Shown here one piece after another: positions 9,179 through 17,290 of a stretch of 51,265 nucleotides of DNA. The DNA is from Sneathiella sp. Its GTDB lineage: Bacteria > Pseudomonadota > Alphaproteobacteria > Sneathiellales > Sneathiellaceae. The position numbers and the translations under genes are program-made. Each line of letters starts with the position of its first letter. Positions within the stretch are counted from its first letter, which is position 1. The notes under the pieces are model-generated. The model saw nothing but the letters and a program-made list of their open reading frames with translations, searched no databases and was not told the DNA's origin. The DNA lies in the NCBI GenBank assembly GCA_002706985.1, contig PAKP01000086.1, positions 1 to 51,265 on the forward strand, given 5' to 3'.

Positions 9179-9643
9179 CTCAAGCTGCATTGTGATGCTT
9201 GTTGGGCGGTCATAACCCTTATGAGCAGTGGTGCCTGTTTGATGGAAACCGTGGCGGCGGAAAAAATCATGCACCTCTGTCAGTTCGACACGGGACTGAA
9301 GCTCAATTATCTTCTTATTCCGGGATTTGGCCACTGTTTTAGCAAACTCGACGAGCAATCCTCCAACGCCGGATTTCTGTATTTGAGGATCAGTAGCGAG
9401 TTTGCCAAGATAGATTTTTTCATTCATATCTTTGAGAAAGCAGCAACCGACCAGCCGGCTGCCTTCCCATGCGAGAAGAAGGGTCTCCTCTCTCGCTTTG
9501 TCGATGATCGTCTCTGTATTTAACAGGCGAAGAGAGGACGGCGGATCAATGCGCGCCTCCATATAGGCGAAAGCATCTTGCAGTAAGCTAAGCAGCGCCT
9601 GCCAGTCATCAAACTTTTCATCCGCTATGACAATGTCAATCAT
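9173..9643 (-). CDS. GNAT family N-acetyltransferase
   Basis: A 156-residue single-domain GNAT protein. The acetyl-CoA pyrophosphate loop is [22 protein letters not shown] near residues 87-108, after the strand IYLGKLAT. The C-terminal [13 protein letters not shown] is the usual alpha4-beta7 region. The substrate is unknown. It ends tail to tail with rlmN, sharing six bases. The upstream BenE-family gene ends at 9644, directly next to its start codon, so the two are probably translated from one transcript. Confidence 0.87.
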   Translation of the reverse strand: MIDIVIADEKFDDWQALLSLLQDAFAYMEARIDPPSSLRLLNTETIIDKAREETLLLAWEGSRLVGCCFLKDMNEKIYLGKLATDPQIQKSGVGGLLVEFAKTVAKSRNKKIIELQSRVELTEVHDFFRRHGFHQTGTTAHKGYDRPTSITMQLEL

Positions 9644-10816
9644 CTATGCATTCCGGGAGGGAGTTACATATTTCTTGAAAAGATAGGCACACATCCCAAT
9701 GATCAGCCCCCAAAAAGGGGCGCCAACGGACAAAAGTGTCATCCCCGATGCCGTGACAGCGAACGTCAGGATGGCGGCATCCCGTTCTGGCTCATGCTTA
9801 AGCGCGCTTTCAAGGCTGTTAGCGATGGTCGATAACAGGGCAAGCCCAGCAATCGCCATAACGAGTGGTGCAGGAAAGGCAATGAAGAGAGCCGTAATTG
9901 CCGCACCAAACAGGCCGGCAAGGGCATAGAAAAAGGACGCCCAAAGCACCGTCGGATAACGTTTCGCAGGATCGGGATGGACGTCCGGACTCATACACAG
10001 AGCCGCCGTGATTGCTGCAAGATTAAAGGCAAAACCACCAAATGGTGCCAGCACAATTCCGGTAAATCCGGACCAGCCGATCAGCGGAGACGTCGGAGCC
10101 GTATATCCATGGGCCCGCAGTGCAGCAATTCCCGGCACATTCTGGGAGGCCATGGTCACGACAAAGAGCGGAATGCCGACACCTATCAATGTGGGAATGT
10201 CAAAACTTGGCATGACAAAAACCGGCCAGGTAAGCGCAAAATCCGCCTCAATGGGAGAAATCTGGTCGCCAGAAAATGCGATGACAACACCGGTCAGCAG
10301 GGTGAGCGGGATGACATAACGGGGCAAAAACTGCTTGGCCCCGAGAAAAACAACCACCATGGCACCGACCATCAACACATCTGCTTCCAGCGCGACAAAG
10401 GCATCCAGGCCAAAACGCAAGAGGACTGCCGCCAGCAAGGCCGATGCGAGGGATTGGGGCACGAATGCCATGATTTTCTCAAAAAGCCCGGTCACGCCGC
10501 AAAGAGTAAGAAGCACTGAGCTAAAGATAAAGGCGCCGATGGCATCCCCCATCGGAACCCCCGGCAGGCTGGTCGCGAGGAGGGCGGCTCCGGGCGTTGA
10601 CCAGGCAATCAGAATAGGCTGGCGATAAAAGAGAGTGAGGCCGACACTGCTGACGCCCATACCGATCCCGACAGCCCAGAGCCAGGAACTTATCTGGTCC
10701 GGCGTGGCCCCGGCGGCATTCGCCGCCTGAAATACAATTGCTCCGGCACCGGCATAGCCAACCAGAACGGCGACAAAACCAGTGGCAATATAACCGGGAG
10801 AAAAAAACCGTAGCAT
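9644..10816 (-). CDS. BenE family (benzoate/H+ symporter-like) permease
   Basis: A 390-residue integral membrane protein with about twelve hydrophobic segments of the BenE family. It is recognised by FFSPGYIATGFVAVLVGYAGA at the N-terminus, WSTPGAALLATS near residue 75 and APFGGFAFNLAAITAALC near 275. The founding family member imports benzoate with protons, but many homologues sit outside benzoate pathways and none is present here. The frame is open further upstream, but only from 10816 is the protein family-like. It is divergent from an XRE-cupin regulator; E. coli YdcO and YdcN/SutR form a similar pair, which suggests the regulator controls this gene. Confidence 0.88.
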   Translation of the reverse strand: MLRFFSPGYIATGFVAVLVGYAGAGAIVFQAANAAGATPDQISSWLWAVGIGMGVSSVGLTLFYRQPILIAWSTPGAALLATSLPGVPMGDAIGAFIFSSVLLTLCGVTGLFEKIMAFVPQSLASALLAAVLLRFGLDAFVALEADVLMVGAMVVVFLGAKQFLPRYVIPLTLLTGVVIAFSGDQISPIEADFALTWPVFVMPSFDIPTLIGVGIPLFVVTMASQNVPGIAALRAHGYTAPTSPLIGWSGFTGIVLAPFGGFAFNLAAITAALCMSPDVHPDPAKRYPTVLWASFFYALAGLFGAAITALFIAFPAPLVMAIAGLALLSTIANSLESALKHEPERDAAILTFAVTASGMTLLSVGAPFWGLIIGMCAYLFKKYVTPSRNA

Positions 10817-10843
10817 TTGCTCTATGCCTCTTATGTCGAAATA

Positions 10844-10892
10844 CGTTATAACGCACACTCGCGCAATAACTAGCAGATGTGCGCTATAGCGC
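10844..10892. promoter_or_regulatory. Two related palindromes in the benE/XRE divergent promoter
   Basis: CGTTATAACG at 10844-10853 and GCGCTATAGCGC at 10881-10892 are both perfect palindromes. They share the core pattern CG-n-TATA-n-CG and lie in the 97-base gap between the two divergent starts. Their centres are about 38 bases apart, close to four helical turns. They are good candidates for operators of the adjacent XRE-cupin regulator; this is inference from position and symmetry. Confidence 0.5.
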
Positions 10893-10913
10893 TCAAGCAA
10901 AATCGGATCATTT

Positions 10914-11480
10914 ATGCAGAATCTGAAGGAACATCTCTCCAACACCCTGAAATCCTTACGTAAGGAACGTAGCTGGAGCCTCGATACTGCCGCTGCCCAG
11001 ACGGGGGTGAGTAAAGCCATGCTCGGTCAGATTGAGCGGGGCGAATCGAGCCCGACAACGGCCGTGCTCTGGAAACTGGCAACAGGTTTCAAGGTGTCTG
11101 TCTCCTCCCTGATGGAGCCTCTGCCGGAGATAGCACTGGATACAGTCATCCGGGATGCGGAAGTCATTCGCAATATTCCAGGCGACAAGGGCATGGCCGT
11201 CGCACCACTTTTCCCGTTCGAGCCGCGTTTCGGGTTCGATCTAATGGAACTGACCTTCCTGCCGGGTTATGAGCGTGTTTCGGAGCCGCATGAGCCGGGC
11301 GTTATCGAACATATCACCGTCATGTCCGGGAAGATGGAAATACTGACCGATGATGTCTGGCATCCAATTGAAAAAGGACAGACAATTCGCTTTCGCGGGG
11401 ATCGACCCCATGGCTATCGGAACCGCGGCGGTGAAAAGGCCGTCACGTTGTCGGTGATCCACTATCCGCATCGTGCCTGA
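10914..11480 (+). CDS. XRE family transcriptional regulator with cupin domain
   Basis: A 188-residue two-domain regulator. Residues 4-65 form a helix-turn-helix of the XRE type (LKSLRKERSWSLDTAAAQTGVSK, then MLGQIERGESSPTTAVLWKLA). Residues 105-185 form a cupin barrel (EPHEPGVIEHITVMSG, then GQTIRFRGDRPHGYRN) that may bind a small effector. The architecture is that of SutR/YdcN and related repressors. It is divergent from the BenE-family permease and probably controls it, and itself, through the palindromes in the shared promoter. Confidence 0.9.
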   Translation: MQNLKEHLSNTLKSLRKERSWSLDTAAAQTGVSKAMLGQIERGESSPTTAVLWKLATGFKVSVSSLMEPLPEIALDTVIRDAEVIRNIPGDKGMAVAPLFPFEPRFGFDLMELTFLPGYERVSEPHEPGVIEHITVMSGKMEILTDDVWHPIEKGQTIRFRGDRPHGYRNRGGEKAVTLSVIHYPHRA

Positions 11481-11579
11481 ATGTCGCAGGAAACTCCCCT
11501 TGCGAAGCTGTCGCTTTTCCCCTAGTTTGCGCGCTGAAAAATTGACCATATAACAGATTCCCTACCGAGGTTCCCTGTC

Positions 11580-12788
11580 ATGTCCCAAGAAATCAAAAAA
11601 GTCGTTCTCGCCTATTCCGGCGGTCTCGATACTTCCGTCATCCTGAAATGGCTTCAGACGACCTACAATTGCGAAGTGGTAACTTTTACCGCCGATCTGG
11701 GACAGGGAGAAGAACTCGAGCCCGCACGCGCCAAAGCAGAAATGCTGGGCATCAAGGAAATCTATATCGATGATCTGCGGGAAGAATTCGTCCGCGATTT
11801 CGTCTTTCCCATGTTCCGGGCCAATGCGGTCTATGAGGGTCAGTATCTCTTGGGCACATCCATTGCGCGACCGCTGATTTCAAAACGGCAGATCGAGATT
11901 GCAAAGGAAGTCGGAGCCGATGCGGTCGCACATGGCGCGACGGGCAAAGGAAACGACCAGGTTCGTTTCGAACTTGGCTATTATGCTCTGGACCCGGATA
12001 TCAAGGTGATTGCACCCTGGCGGGAATGGGATCTCAACTCCCGGACCAAGCTGATCGACTTCGCGGAGAAGAACCAGATTCCGATCCCGAAGGACAAGCG
12101 TGGCGAAGCCCCCTTCTCTGTCGATGCCAACCTGCTGCATATTTCTGCGGAAGGCAAGGCACTGGAGGACCCATGGGAAGAAGCCGGTGAATATGTTTAT
12201 TCGCGCAGCGTCGCCCCGGAGGATGCCCCAGACACACCGACCTATATCGAAATCGACTATGAAAAGGGTGATCCCGTTGCCATTAACGGACAAAAGATGT
12301 CTCCGGCGGAATTGCTGACGGCTCTCAATAAATATGCAGGCGACAATGGCATTGGACGCCTTGACCTGGTTGAAGGTCGGTTCGTTGGCATGAAATCCCG
12401 CGGTATTTATGAAACGCCGGGCGGCACGATCATGCTGGAGGCCCATCGGGGAATCGAGCAGATTACGCTCGATCGCGGGGCAATGCATCTGAAAGACGAT
12501 ATCATGCCCCGGTATGCGGAGTTGATCTACAACGGTCTCTGGTTCTCGCCGGAACGCGAAATGCTGCAGGCCCTGATTGACAAGAGCCAGGAAAAGGTAA
12601 CCGGAACGGTGCGCCTCAAGCTCTATAAAGGACGGGCCAGCGTTGTCGGACGGAAAAGCCCTTATTCGCTCTATTCCATGGAGCATGTGACTTTTGAGGA
12701 AGACACGGTTTACGATCAGCGGGACGCAGAAGGCTTTATCAAGCTGAATGCACTCCGTCTGCGGCTTCTTCACCGGCAGAAATCCTGA
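11580..12788 (+). CDS. argG: Argininosuccinate synthase
   Basis: A 402-residue enzyme of normal length that joins citrulline and aspartate with ATP to form argininosuccinate, the penultimate step of arginine synthesis. Family signatures are the ATP-binding [15 protein letters not shown] at residues 10-24, [17 protein letters not shown] near 92-108 and [15 protein letters not shown] near 119-133. GAGG lies nine bases upstream of the ATG. It ends exactly where the convergent small membrane gene ends, with no base between the two stop codons. Confidence 0.97.
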   Translation: MSQEIKKVVLAYSGGLDTSVILKWLQTTYNCEVVTFTADLGQGEELEPARAKAEMLGIKEIYIDDLREEFVRDFVFPMFRANAVYEGQYLLGTSIARPLISKRQIEIAKEVGADAVAHGATGKGNDQVRFELGYYALDPDIKVIAPWREWDLNSRTKLIDFAEKNQIPIPKDKRGEAPFSVDANLLHISAEGKALEDPWEEAGEYVYSRSVAPEDAPDTPTYIEIDYEKGDPVAINGQKMSPAELLTALNKYAGDNGIGRLDLVEGRFVGMKSRGIYETPGGTIMLEAHRGIEQITLDRGAMHLKDDIMPRYAELIYNGLWFSPEREMLQALIDKSQEKVTGTVRLKLYKGRASVVGRKSPYSLYSMEHVTFEEDTVYDQRDAEGFIKLNALRLRLLHRQKS

Positions 12789-13139
12789 TTATTCCCTGTC
12801 GTAGGGGTCAGCTCCCGGCTCCTCGGCATCTGCTTCAAAATCAGGGACTTCCTCCACATAGGGGATGTAGCGATCCTTGATAAACAGGACGGCGGAGAAA
12901 ACTCCGCCGCCAATTGCCCCCAGCGTCATCAGAACCGGCGCAGAAGGAACCCATTGCAGGTTCCAACCAACATCAAGCGTGTTCAAAAGAAACAGCAATG
13001 CCGCCGCCGGCAAGACAATGAATATGATGCTAAAAACAATGCCCACCAACGCGCCAATGACGACAAACTTGAGAAATTTTTCGATTATATGACGGCTGTA
13101 TCTCAATGGCGGCGCTTCAGACCTCCGGCTCCTCAACAC
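12789..13139 (-). CDS. Small two-helix membrane protein, unknown function
   Basis: About 116 residues with two hydrophobic segments: [29 protein letters not shown] at about residues 25-54, and [19 protein letters not shown] at about 69-87. The C-terminal tail is acidic and likely cytosolic. I do not recognise a family. The frame begins with GTG at 13139 inside the end of folD (23-base overlap); a TTG at 13106 behind CGGAGG is an alternative start. The overlap implies translation coupled to folD as the last gene of the yggT-DUF167-folD operon. Confidence 0.65.
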   Translation of the reverse strand: MLRSRRSEAPPLRYSRHIIEKFLKFVVIGALVGIVFSIIFIVLPAAALLFLLNTLDVGWNLQWVPSAPVLMTLGAIGGGVFSAVLFIKDRYIPYVEEVPDFEADAEEPGADPYDRE

Positions 13140-14001
13140 CGGCCTGTCGGCAGGCAGCAGTTACCGTATTGGCAAGCAGGCAGGCAATTGTCATCGGCCC
13201 GACACCTCCTGGAACCGGTGTGATCGCACCCGCAACCTCTATTGCTTCCTCATAGCAGACATCACCGACAAGCCGCGTTTTGCCGTCTTCCTTCGGTATC
13301 CGGTTAATGCCGACGTCAATGACCGTAGCACCCGGCTTGATCCAGTCACCCCGTATCATTTCAGGGCGACCAACAGCCGCCACGAGAATATCCGCCCGCC
13401 GACATACATCAGGCAAATCTTTGGTTCGAGAATGGGCAATCGTCACCGTACAGCTTTCCGCAAGCAACAGGCTCGCCATTGGTTTGCCAACAATGTTCGA
13501 CCGTCCAACGACAACGGCATTCAGTCCGGAAAGCTCGCCGAGCGTATCCTTCAGCATCAATATGCAGCCAAGTGGCGTGCAGGGCACCATTGCGGGCAGT
13601 CCCACGGCTTGCCGCCCCGTATTGATCACATGAAAGCCATCCACATCCTTCATGGGATCAATGGCATCCAGAACCGCCATTTCATCAACCTGTTTGGGAA
13701 GCGGAAGCTGGACCAAAATGCCATGGATTGTCGGATCAGCGTTAAGCCGGTTAACGACATCAAGGACCTCAACCTCAGTGGCCGTGTCCTCCAGTCGAAT
13801 TTCCTCGGACTTCATCCCGGCTTCCTGCGTTGCCTTGCCCTTATTACGGACATAGACCTGGCTTGCCGGATCCTCGCCAACCAGCACGACCGCAAGGCCC
13901 GGCGTCAGCCCATGCTGACGTTTCAGGATCTCCACCTGTTTTCCCGCCTTTTCCCGCACCCGGGCCGAAAAAGCCTTGCCGTCAATCACTGTCGCTGTCA
14001 T
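13117..14001 (-). CDS. folD: Bifunctional methylene-THF dehydrogenase/methenyl-THF cyclohydrolase
   Basis: A 294-residue FolD. It oxidises 5,10-methylene-THF with NADP and hydrolyses the product to 10-formyl-THF. Signatures present are the catalytic lysine region [16 protein letters not shown] (usual YxxxK form), [47 protein letters not shown] and the C-terminal [16 protein letters not shown]. The frame is open to 14136, but AGAGGG just before the ATG at 14001 and the family-like [11 protein letters not shown] start decide for 14001. It follows the DUF167 gene in the same direction. Confidence 0.96.
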   Translation of the reverse strand: MTATVIDGKAFSARVREKAGKQVEILKRQHGLTPGLAVVLVGEDPASQVYVRNKGKATQEAGMKSEEIRLEDTATEVEVLDVVNRLNADPTIHGILVQLPLPKQVDEMAVLDAIDPMKDVDGFHVINTGRQAVGLPAMVPCTPLGCILMLKDTLGELSGLNAVVVGRSNIVGKPMASLLLAESCTVTIAHSRTKDLPDVCRRADILVAAVGRPEMIRGDWIKPGATVIDVGINRIPKEDGKTRLVGDVCYEEAIEVAGAITPVPGGVGPMTIACLLANTVTAACRQAGVEEPEV

Positions 14002-14032
14002 TTTTGAACCCTCTTGCCTGCGGCACATCCCG

Positions 14033-14344
14033 TCACTTGCTTTCAAGCCATTTTCTGATCTCAGCTTCAACCGGGACGGGATCACCCTTGATGAGTAACG
14101 TCTTGTTGCGATCGAGCTTGCCGGAGATAATTTCAAAATCGCCCTTACCGCGCTTTGTTGATTTCGACATTAATTTGACCAATGCGCTGTTGGCTTTCCC
14201 ATTTTCCGGAATTGCGGTAACTTTTATCTTCAGGCGCGGCCGACCCTCACCATCAATGATAACTCCCTCAACACGGTTATGCGCCGCATTGGGAGTCAGC
14301 CTGATATCGAGCAGAACGCCGCCATCCCCTCGCCTCAATGCCAT
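14033..14344 (-). CDS. DUF167 (YggU) family protein
   Basis: A 103-residue protein of the DUF167/YggU family, seen in the sequence [36 protein letters not shown] and [20 protein letters not shown]. No enzymatic role is established for the family. Its start is coupled to yggT: the ATG at 14344 is two bases after the yggT stop, and a GTG at 14350 would overlap it by four bases. No separate ribosome binding site is visible, which supports re-initiation. Confidence 0.88.
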   Translation of the reverse strand: MALRRGDGGVLLDIRLTPNAAHNRVEGVIIDGEGRPRLKIKVTAIPENGKANSALVKLMSKSTKRGKGDFEIISGKLDRNKTLLIKGDPVPVEAEIRKWLESK

Positions 14345-14346
14345 TG

Positions 14347-14634
14347 TCACATCGAAAGCGGCATATACTCAAACAGCAGATTCCTCAGAAAAATCAACAG
14401 CAGAATCAGAATAACCGGCGACACATCCAGCCCACCCATCGTCGGCACCACCCGACGGATTGGCCTCAGCGGCGGCTCGGTAATTCTGTAGAGGAAGTTC
14501 CCAACCGTCGAGACGAACTGGTTGTTCGTATTAATCACGTTGAACGCCACTAGCCAACTCAAAATGGCATTTGCGATCAGTAACCAGATAAAAATATTGA
14601 TAATCGCACTGATCAGAAGGAGTAAGGATGTCAT
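14347..14634 (-). CDS. YggT family membrane protein
   Basis: A 95-residue protein with two membrane helices (LLLLISAIINIFIWLLIANAI near residues 4-24, and PVILILLLIFLRNLLFEY near 73-90). Between them lies the family motif LYRITEPPLRPIRRVVPTMGGLDVSP. YggT proteins are linked by context with cell envelope or division functions in several bacteria; the exact role is open. It is the first gene of the minus-strand set yggT, DUF167, folD and the small membrane protein. Confidence 0.92.
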   Translation of the reverse strand: MTSLLLLISAIINIFIWLLIANAILSWLVAFNVINTNNQFVSTVGNFLYRITEPPLRPIRRVVPTMGGLDVSPVILILLLIFLRNLLFEYMPLSM

Positions 14635-14677
14635 GTATATACCTGCTCGATTTAACCCAACCTACATTTAGGCTGTA

Positions 14678-14707
14678 CGCCCGTAAAAGGCAACCATTCT
14701 ACGGGCG
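14678..14707 (-). terminator. Stem-loop after the anchored protein gene, weak terminator candidate
   Basis: CGCCCGTA at 14678-14685 and TACGGGCG at 14700-14707 form an 8-bp perfect stem with a 14-base loop. It lies 27 bases beyond the stop of the gene at 14734-15381. No T-run follows on either strand, so it may be a Rho-dependent or processing hairpin rather than an intrinsic terminator. Confidence 0.4.
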
Positions 14708-14733
14708 AAGATATTGAAAAGCGGCATTTATCG

Positions 14734-15381
14734 TCAGTGTTTCAAAGCGGCGGTTGTTGCCTGATTTACGACCTGGGTCAGAAGGGCTTTGACAAAGTCC
14801 GCTTGTGTCATACCATCGCTCCCGCCCATATCACTTATCTTGATATCGGGTAGTGTCGTCGAATATGTCGTTGTGAGAGGATAAATCTTTCCCGACAACT
14901 TGCCGCCTGTGATGGTCAGGCTGTCCACACGGAGTTTGTCGCTCTTGTCGCTGGAACTGTCCGCGGTCACAGCGTATGCCGCCGCCGCGGCGAGAATGAT
15001 TGCGAGATTGGAACTGGTGGCGCTGGTTTCCAGATCAACGGCCGGATTTGTAATGTCAATCGACCTGAATTGAAGCGGACCCCATAAAATGCTCCAGGGG
15101 GTAATCCGGATTTCGGCTTTATCGACAACAAAGCTTGTCTTTGAACTGCCAACACTCGAGTTCGGGACCGTCAATCCCTTAATGCTTCCCCGGCCGGTGA
15201 GAATATTCACATCAAAAGCATCGAGGGTTACTTTTTCACCAGTGGCATAGCTACTAACGGTCACAATCGCATCCTTGGCCGTGGAGTTAACATGTTTCTC
15301 AGCCGCATACACGCCAGCGACGATTGCCGCTATAACAACGATAATGATGCCACCGTTGATAAACAGGGATTTTAAATGCAT
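14734..15381 (-). CDS. Membrane-anchored AsmA-like protein of unknown function
   Basis: About 215 residues. One N-terminal membrane anchor (GGIIIVVIAAIVAGVYAAE, about residues 10-28) is followed by an extracytoplasmic part. The stretch VTLDAFDVNILTGRGSIKGLTVPN, then WGPLQFRSIDITNPAVDLE and VDSLTITGGKLSG, resembles repeats of AsmA/DUF748 proteins, which handle envelope lipids, but the protein is far shorter than those. The assignment is tentative. GGAG nine bases before the ATG at 15381 decides the start over the longer frame. It has its own hairpin downstream and stands alone. Confidence 0.6.
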   Translation of the reverse strand: MHLKSLFINGGIIIVVIAAIVAGVYAAEKHVNSTAKDAIVTVSSYATGEKVTLDAFDVNILTGRGSIKGLTVPNSSVGSSKTSFVVDKAEIRITPWSILWGPLQFRSIDITNPAVDLETSATSSNLAIILAAAAAYAVTADSSSDKSDKLRVDSLTITGGKLSGKIYPLTTTYSTTLPDIKISDMGGSDGMTQADFVKALLTQVVNQATTAALKH

Positions 15382-15492
15382 GAAGATTTCTCCGGTTCCT
15401 GCGAGTTGAATCACAAGAACCAAATATAATCTTTAGTTGTTTTAATTCAATGGAAATTACACTTTAAAAGAGCATATTCTATGCGTAACGTT

Positions 15493-16353
15493 CTATTTGA
15501 ACTCCGATTCCTCCCACCAGGGATAAAAATCCGGCATGTCGGTCGACGGCCGCATTGAGAATTTCGCAGGACGCTTTTCCAGGAAAGAGGTGACGCCTTC
15601 GGCAACATCCGGGCTCTGCCCCATCATGGCAATACCGCGGCTGTCTACCTTATGAGCTTCCATCGGATGATCCGCACCCAACATTCGCCACATCATCTGC
15701 CGACAAAGCGCTACCGAAACGGGCGCGGAATCGACAATGAGTTCACGTGCAAGGCTCCGGGCCGCCGGGATCAGTTCATCATGCGGATAAACGGCTTTGA
15801 CCAAGCCGCCTTCCTTCGCCTCATCTGCCGGGAATATCCGTCCAGAATAAACCCATTCAGCCGCCTGGGATATTCCGACCAGTCGCGGCAGAAACCAGCT
15901 GCTGCAGGCTTCCATCACGATTCCCCGCCGGGCAAAGACAAAGCCTATCCGCGCCTTGTCAGAGGCAAGCCGGATATCCATTGGAAGGGTCATTGTTGCA
16001 CCAATGCCGACCGCCGGACCATTGATCGCGCCGATGATCGGCTTTTTTGACTGATACATCCGTAAGGTTACGCGACCGCCACCATCACGGTGAACCTCGC
16101 CCTCTTTCTGAAGACCGCGCGCCTTGTAGTTAAATGTATCCTTGCCAGCGCCAAGGTCCGCGCCCGCGCAAAATGCTCGTCCCGCGCCCGTCATGATAAT
16201 AGCCCGCACATTATCGTCTTCATCAGCCTTATCGAATGCATCTATAAGTTCATCACGCATTGTCGCCGTAAAGGCATTCAGATTGTCGGGACGGTCGAGA
16301 GTGATCGTCAGAATCTGGTCTTCAACGTCATACAGGATATGTTCATAGGACAC
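15493..16353 (-). CDS. Enoyl-CoA hydratase/isomerase family protein
   Basis: A 286-residue crotonase-fold protein. The oxyanion-hole segments are GAGRAFCAGADLGAG near residues 56-70 and INGPAVGIGATMTLPMDIR near 111-129. The region GFVFARRGIVMEACSSWFLPRLVG carries the glutamate expected for the hydratase branch. It would hydrate 2-enoyl-CoA esters in beta-oxidation or a related acyl-CoA route. The substrate range is not readable. A 20-base perfect palindrome lies about 40 bases upstream of its start, in the gap shared with the DOPA-dioxygenase-like gene. Confidence 0.9.
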   Translation of the reverse strand: MSYEHILYDVEDQILTITLDRPDNLNAFTATMRDELIDAFDKADEDDNVRAIIMTGAGRAFCAGADLGAGKDTFNYKARGLQKEGEVHRDGGGRVTLRMYQSKKPIIGAINGPAVGIGATMTLPMDIRLASDKARIGFVFARRGIVMEACSSWFLPRLVGISQAAEWVYSGRIFPADEAKEGGLVKAVYPHDELIPAARSLARELIVDSAPVSVALCRQMMWRMLGADHPMEAHKVDSRGIAMMGQSPDVAEGVTSFLEKRPAKFSMRPSTDMPDFYPWWEESEFK

Positions 16354-16392
16354 GGGATTATCTCCAGTTTCTTGATTATTATGGGGTTATAC

Positions 16393-16412
16393 CGTCTTGT
16401 CATGACAAGACG
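16393..16412. promoter_or_regulatory. 20-base perfect palindrome, probable operator
   Basis: CGTCTTGTCATGACAAGACG reads the same on both strands. It sits in the 126-base gap between two divergent genes, 40 bases from the enoyl-CoA hydratase start and 68 from the DOPA-dioxygenase-like start. Length and symmetry fit a dimeric repressor of the TetR, MarR or GntR kind. No such gene is adjacent, so the regulator would be encoded elsewhere. Confidence 0.55.
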
Positions 16413-16479
16413 ATTTAAAGAAATTATGCTAGCAAGGAACGGTCCGACAAGGCCAGCGAATTCTCAGAGGATGCATAAA

Positions 16480-16830
16480 ATGCCCCAGAATGCAAAGCAA
16501 GCGATCAGAGGCTATCACGCCCATGTCTATTATAGTCAGGAGAACAAGGAAGCTGCCGCAGTAGTTCGCGAGCAGCTGGATGAACATTTCGACGTAATCC
16601 TGGGGCGCTGGCATGACAATGCTGTTGGCCCTCACCCGATTTCCATGTATCAGGTAATATTCTCGACCGAGGATTTTTCTGAAATAGTCCCTTGGTTGAT
16701 GCTCAATCGTCAGGGACTGGATATATTGATACATCCGGAAACCGGCGATGATCTTGCCGACCATCGCGATAACGCCTTATGGCTTGGTGAAAAACTTGAG
16801 CTTAATCTTGGAATGTTCGAGCGAACGTAA
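16480..16830 (+). CDS. DOPA 4,5-dioxygenase family protein
   Basis: A 116-residue protein of the small DOPA dioxygenase family. It has GYHAHVYY near residues 9-16, VGPHPISMYQVIF near 46-58, and HPETGDDLADHRDNALWLG near 87-105; the histidines are candidate metal ligands. Fungal relatives open the ring of DOPA, but the function of bacterial members is largely unproven. The frame is open well upstream, antisense to the hydratase, but AGAGG nine bases before the ATG at 16480 and family length settle the start. It converges on gcrA with 5 bases between. Confidence 0.82.
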   Translation: MPQNAKQAIRGYHAHVYYSQENKEAAAVVREQLDEHFDVILGRWHDNAVGPHPISMYQVIFSTEDFSEIVPWLMLNRQGLDILIHPETGDDLADHRDNALWLGEKLELNLGMFERT

Positions 16831-16835
16831 AGACC

Positions 16836-17159
16836 TTAACTGTTATCCTTGTTCTGATATGCCATGTTGCAATGTTTGAGGCAATAAGGCTTGCTGGGAA
16901 CCGCTTCATCCCCGCAGAAATGAAAATTGTCTTCCCCCGGATGCCCGATCGGCCATTGGCAGGCCCGATGTGCCGGGATAACTTTCTTTTTCGGTTTGGC
17001 AACAGCAGGTGTTGATTTCGCAGAGAGTCCAAGGCGATTTGCCTTACCGATAACGGCATTGCGGGTAACGTCCCCCAGTGCCTCGGCAATTTCCGCAGCT
17101 GTTTTTCCCGAGCCCCAGAGCTTTTTCAGCTTTTCAATACGTTCTTCAGTCCAACTCAT
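16836..17159 (-). CDS. gcrA: GcrA family cell-cycle regulator (short form)
   Basis: A 107-residue GcrA-type protein. The N-terminus SWTEERIEKLKKLWGSGKTAAEIAEALG plus TRNAVIGKANRLGLS is the DNA-binding part that recognises methylated GANTC sites. The C-terminus CQWPIGHPGEDNFHFCGDEA plus KPYCLKHC is the module that contacts sigma70. Caulobacter GcrA, as I recall, is about 170 residues, so the linker here is very short. This family is confined to alphaproteobacteria and is the best lineage marker in the window. AGAGA precedes the ATG at 17159; one GAGTC site lies about 105 bases upstream. Confidence 0.9.
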   Translation of the reverse strand: MSWTEERIEKLKKLWGSGKTAAEIAEALGDVTRNAVIGKANRLGLSAKSTPAVAKPKKKVIPAHRACQWPIGHPGEDNFHFCGDEAVPSKPYCLKHCNMAYQNKDNS

Positions 17160-17224
17160 ACTTAGATCTCTTGTTGCAGTTGCCTTGTATATACCGGCTG
17201 CAAATAGAATACGCGAAAATCCGT

Positions 17225-17261
17225 CCGCCGCCAAAGACCTTGATATATCCTTCGGCGGCGG
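17225..17261 (-). terminator. GC-rich stem-loop after the PQQ dehydrogenase gene
   Basis: CCGCCGCC at 17225-17232 and GGCGGCGG at 17254-17261 form an 8-bp perfect GC stem with a 21-base loop. It lies 29 bases beyond the stop of the gene at 17291, and on the minus strand TTTT follows after five bases. It could be a terminator of that gene or a structure in the gcrA leader. Confidence 0.45.
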
Positions 17262-17290
17262 CAGAGTCTATAGATATCCTTTAGCCGCTT

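Noticed and set aside
9977..10519. A 180-codon open frame antisense to the BenE-family permease
   Set aside because: Low-complexity, charged translation typical of the reverse strand of a membrane-protein gene.
11880..12773. A 297-codon open frame antisense to argG
   Set aside because: It lies wholly inside an undoubted argG, has no ribosome binding site and no recognisable domain; long antisense frames are expected at this GC content.
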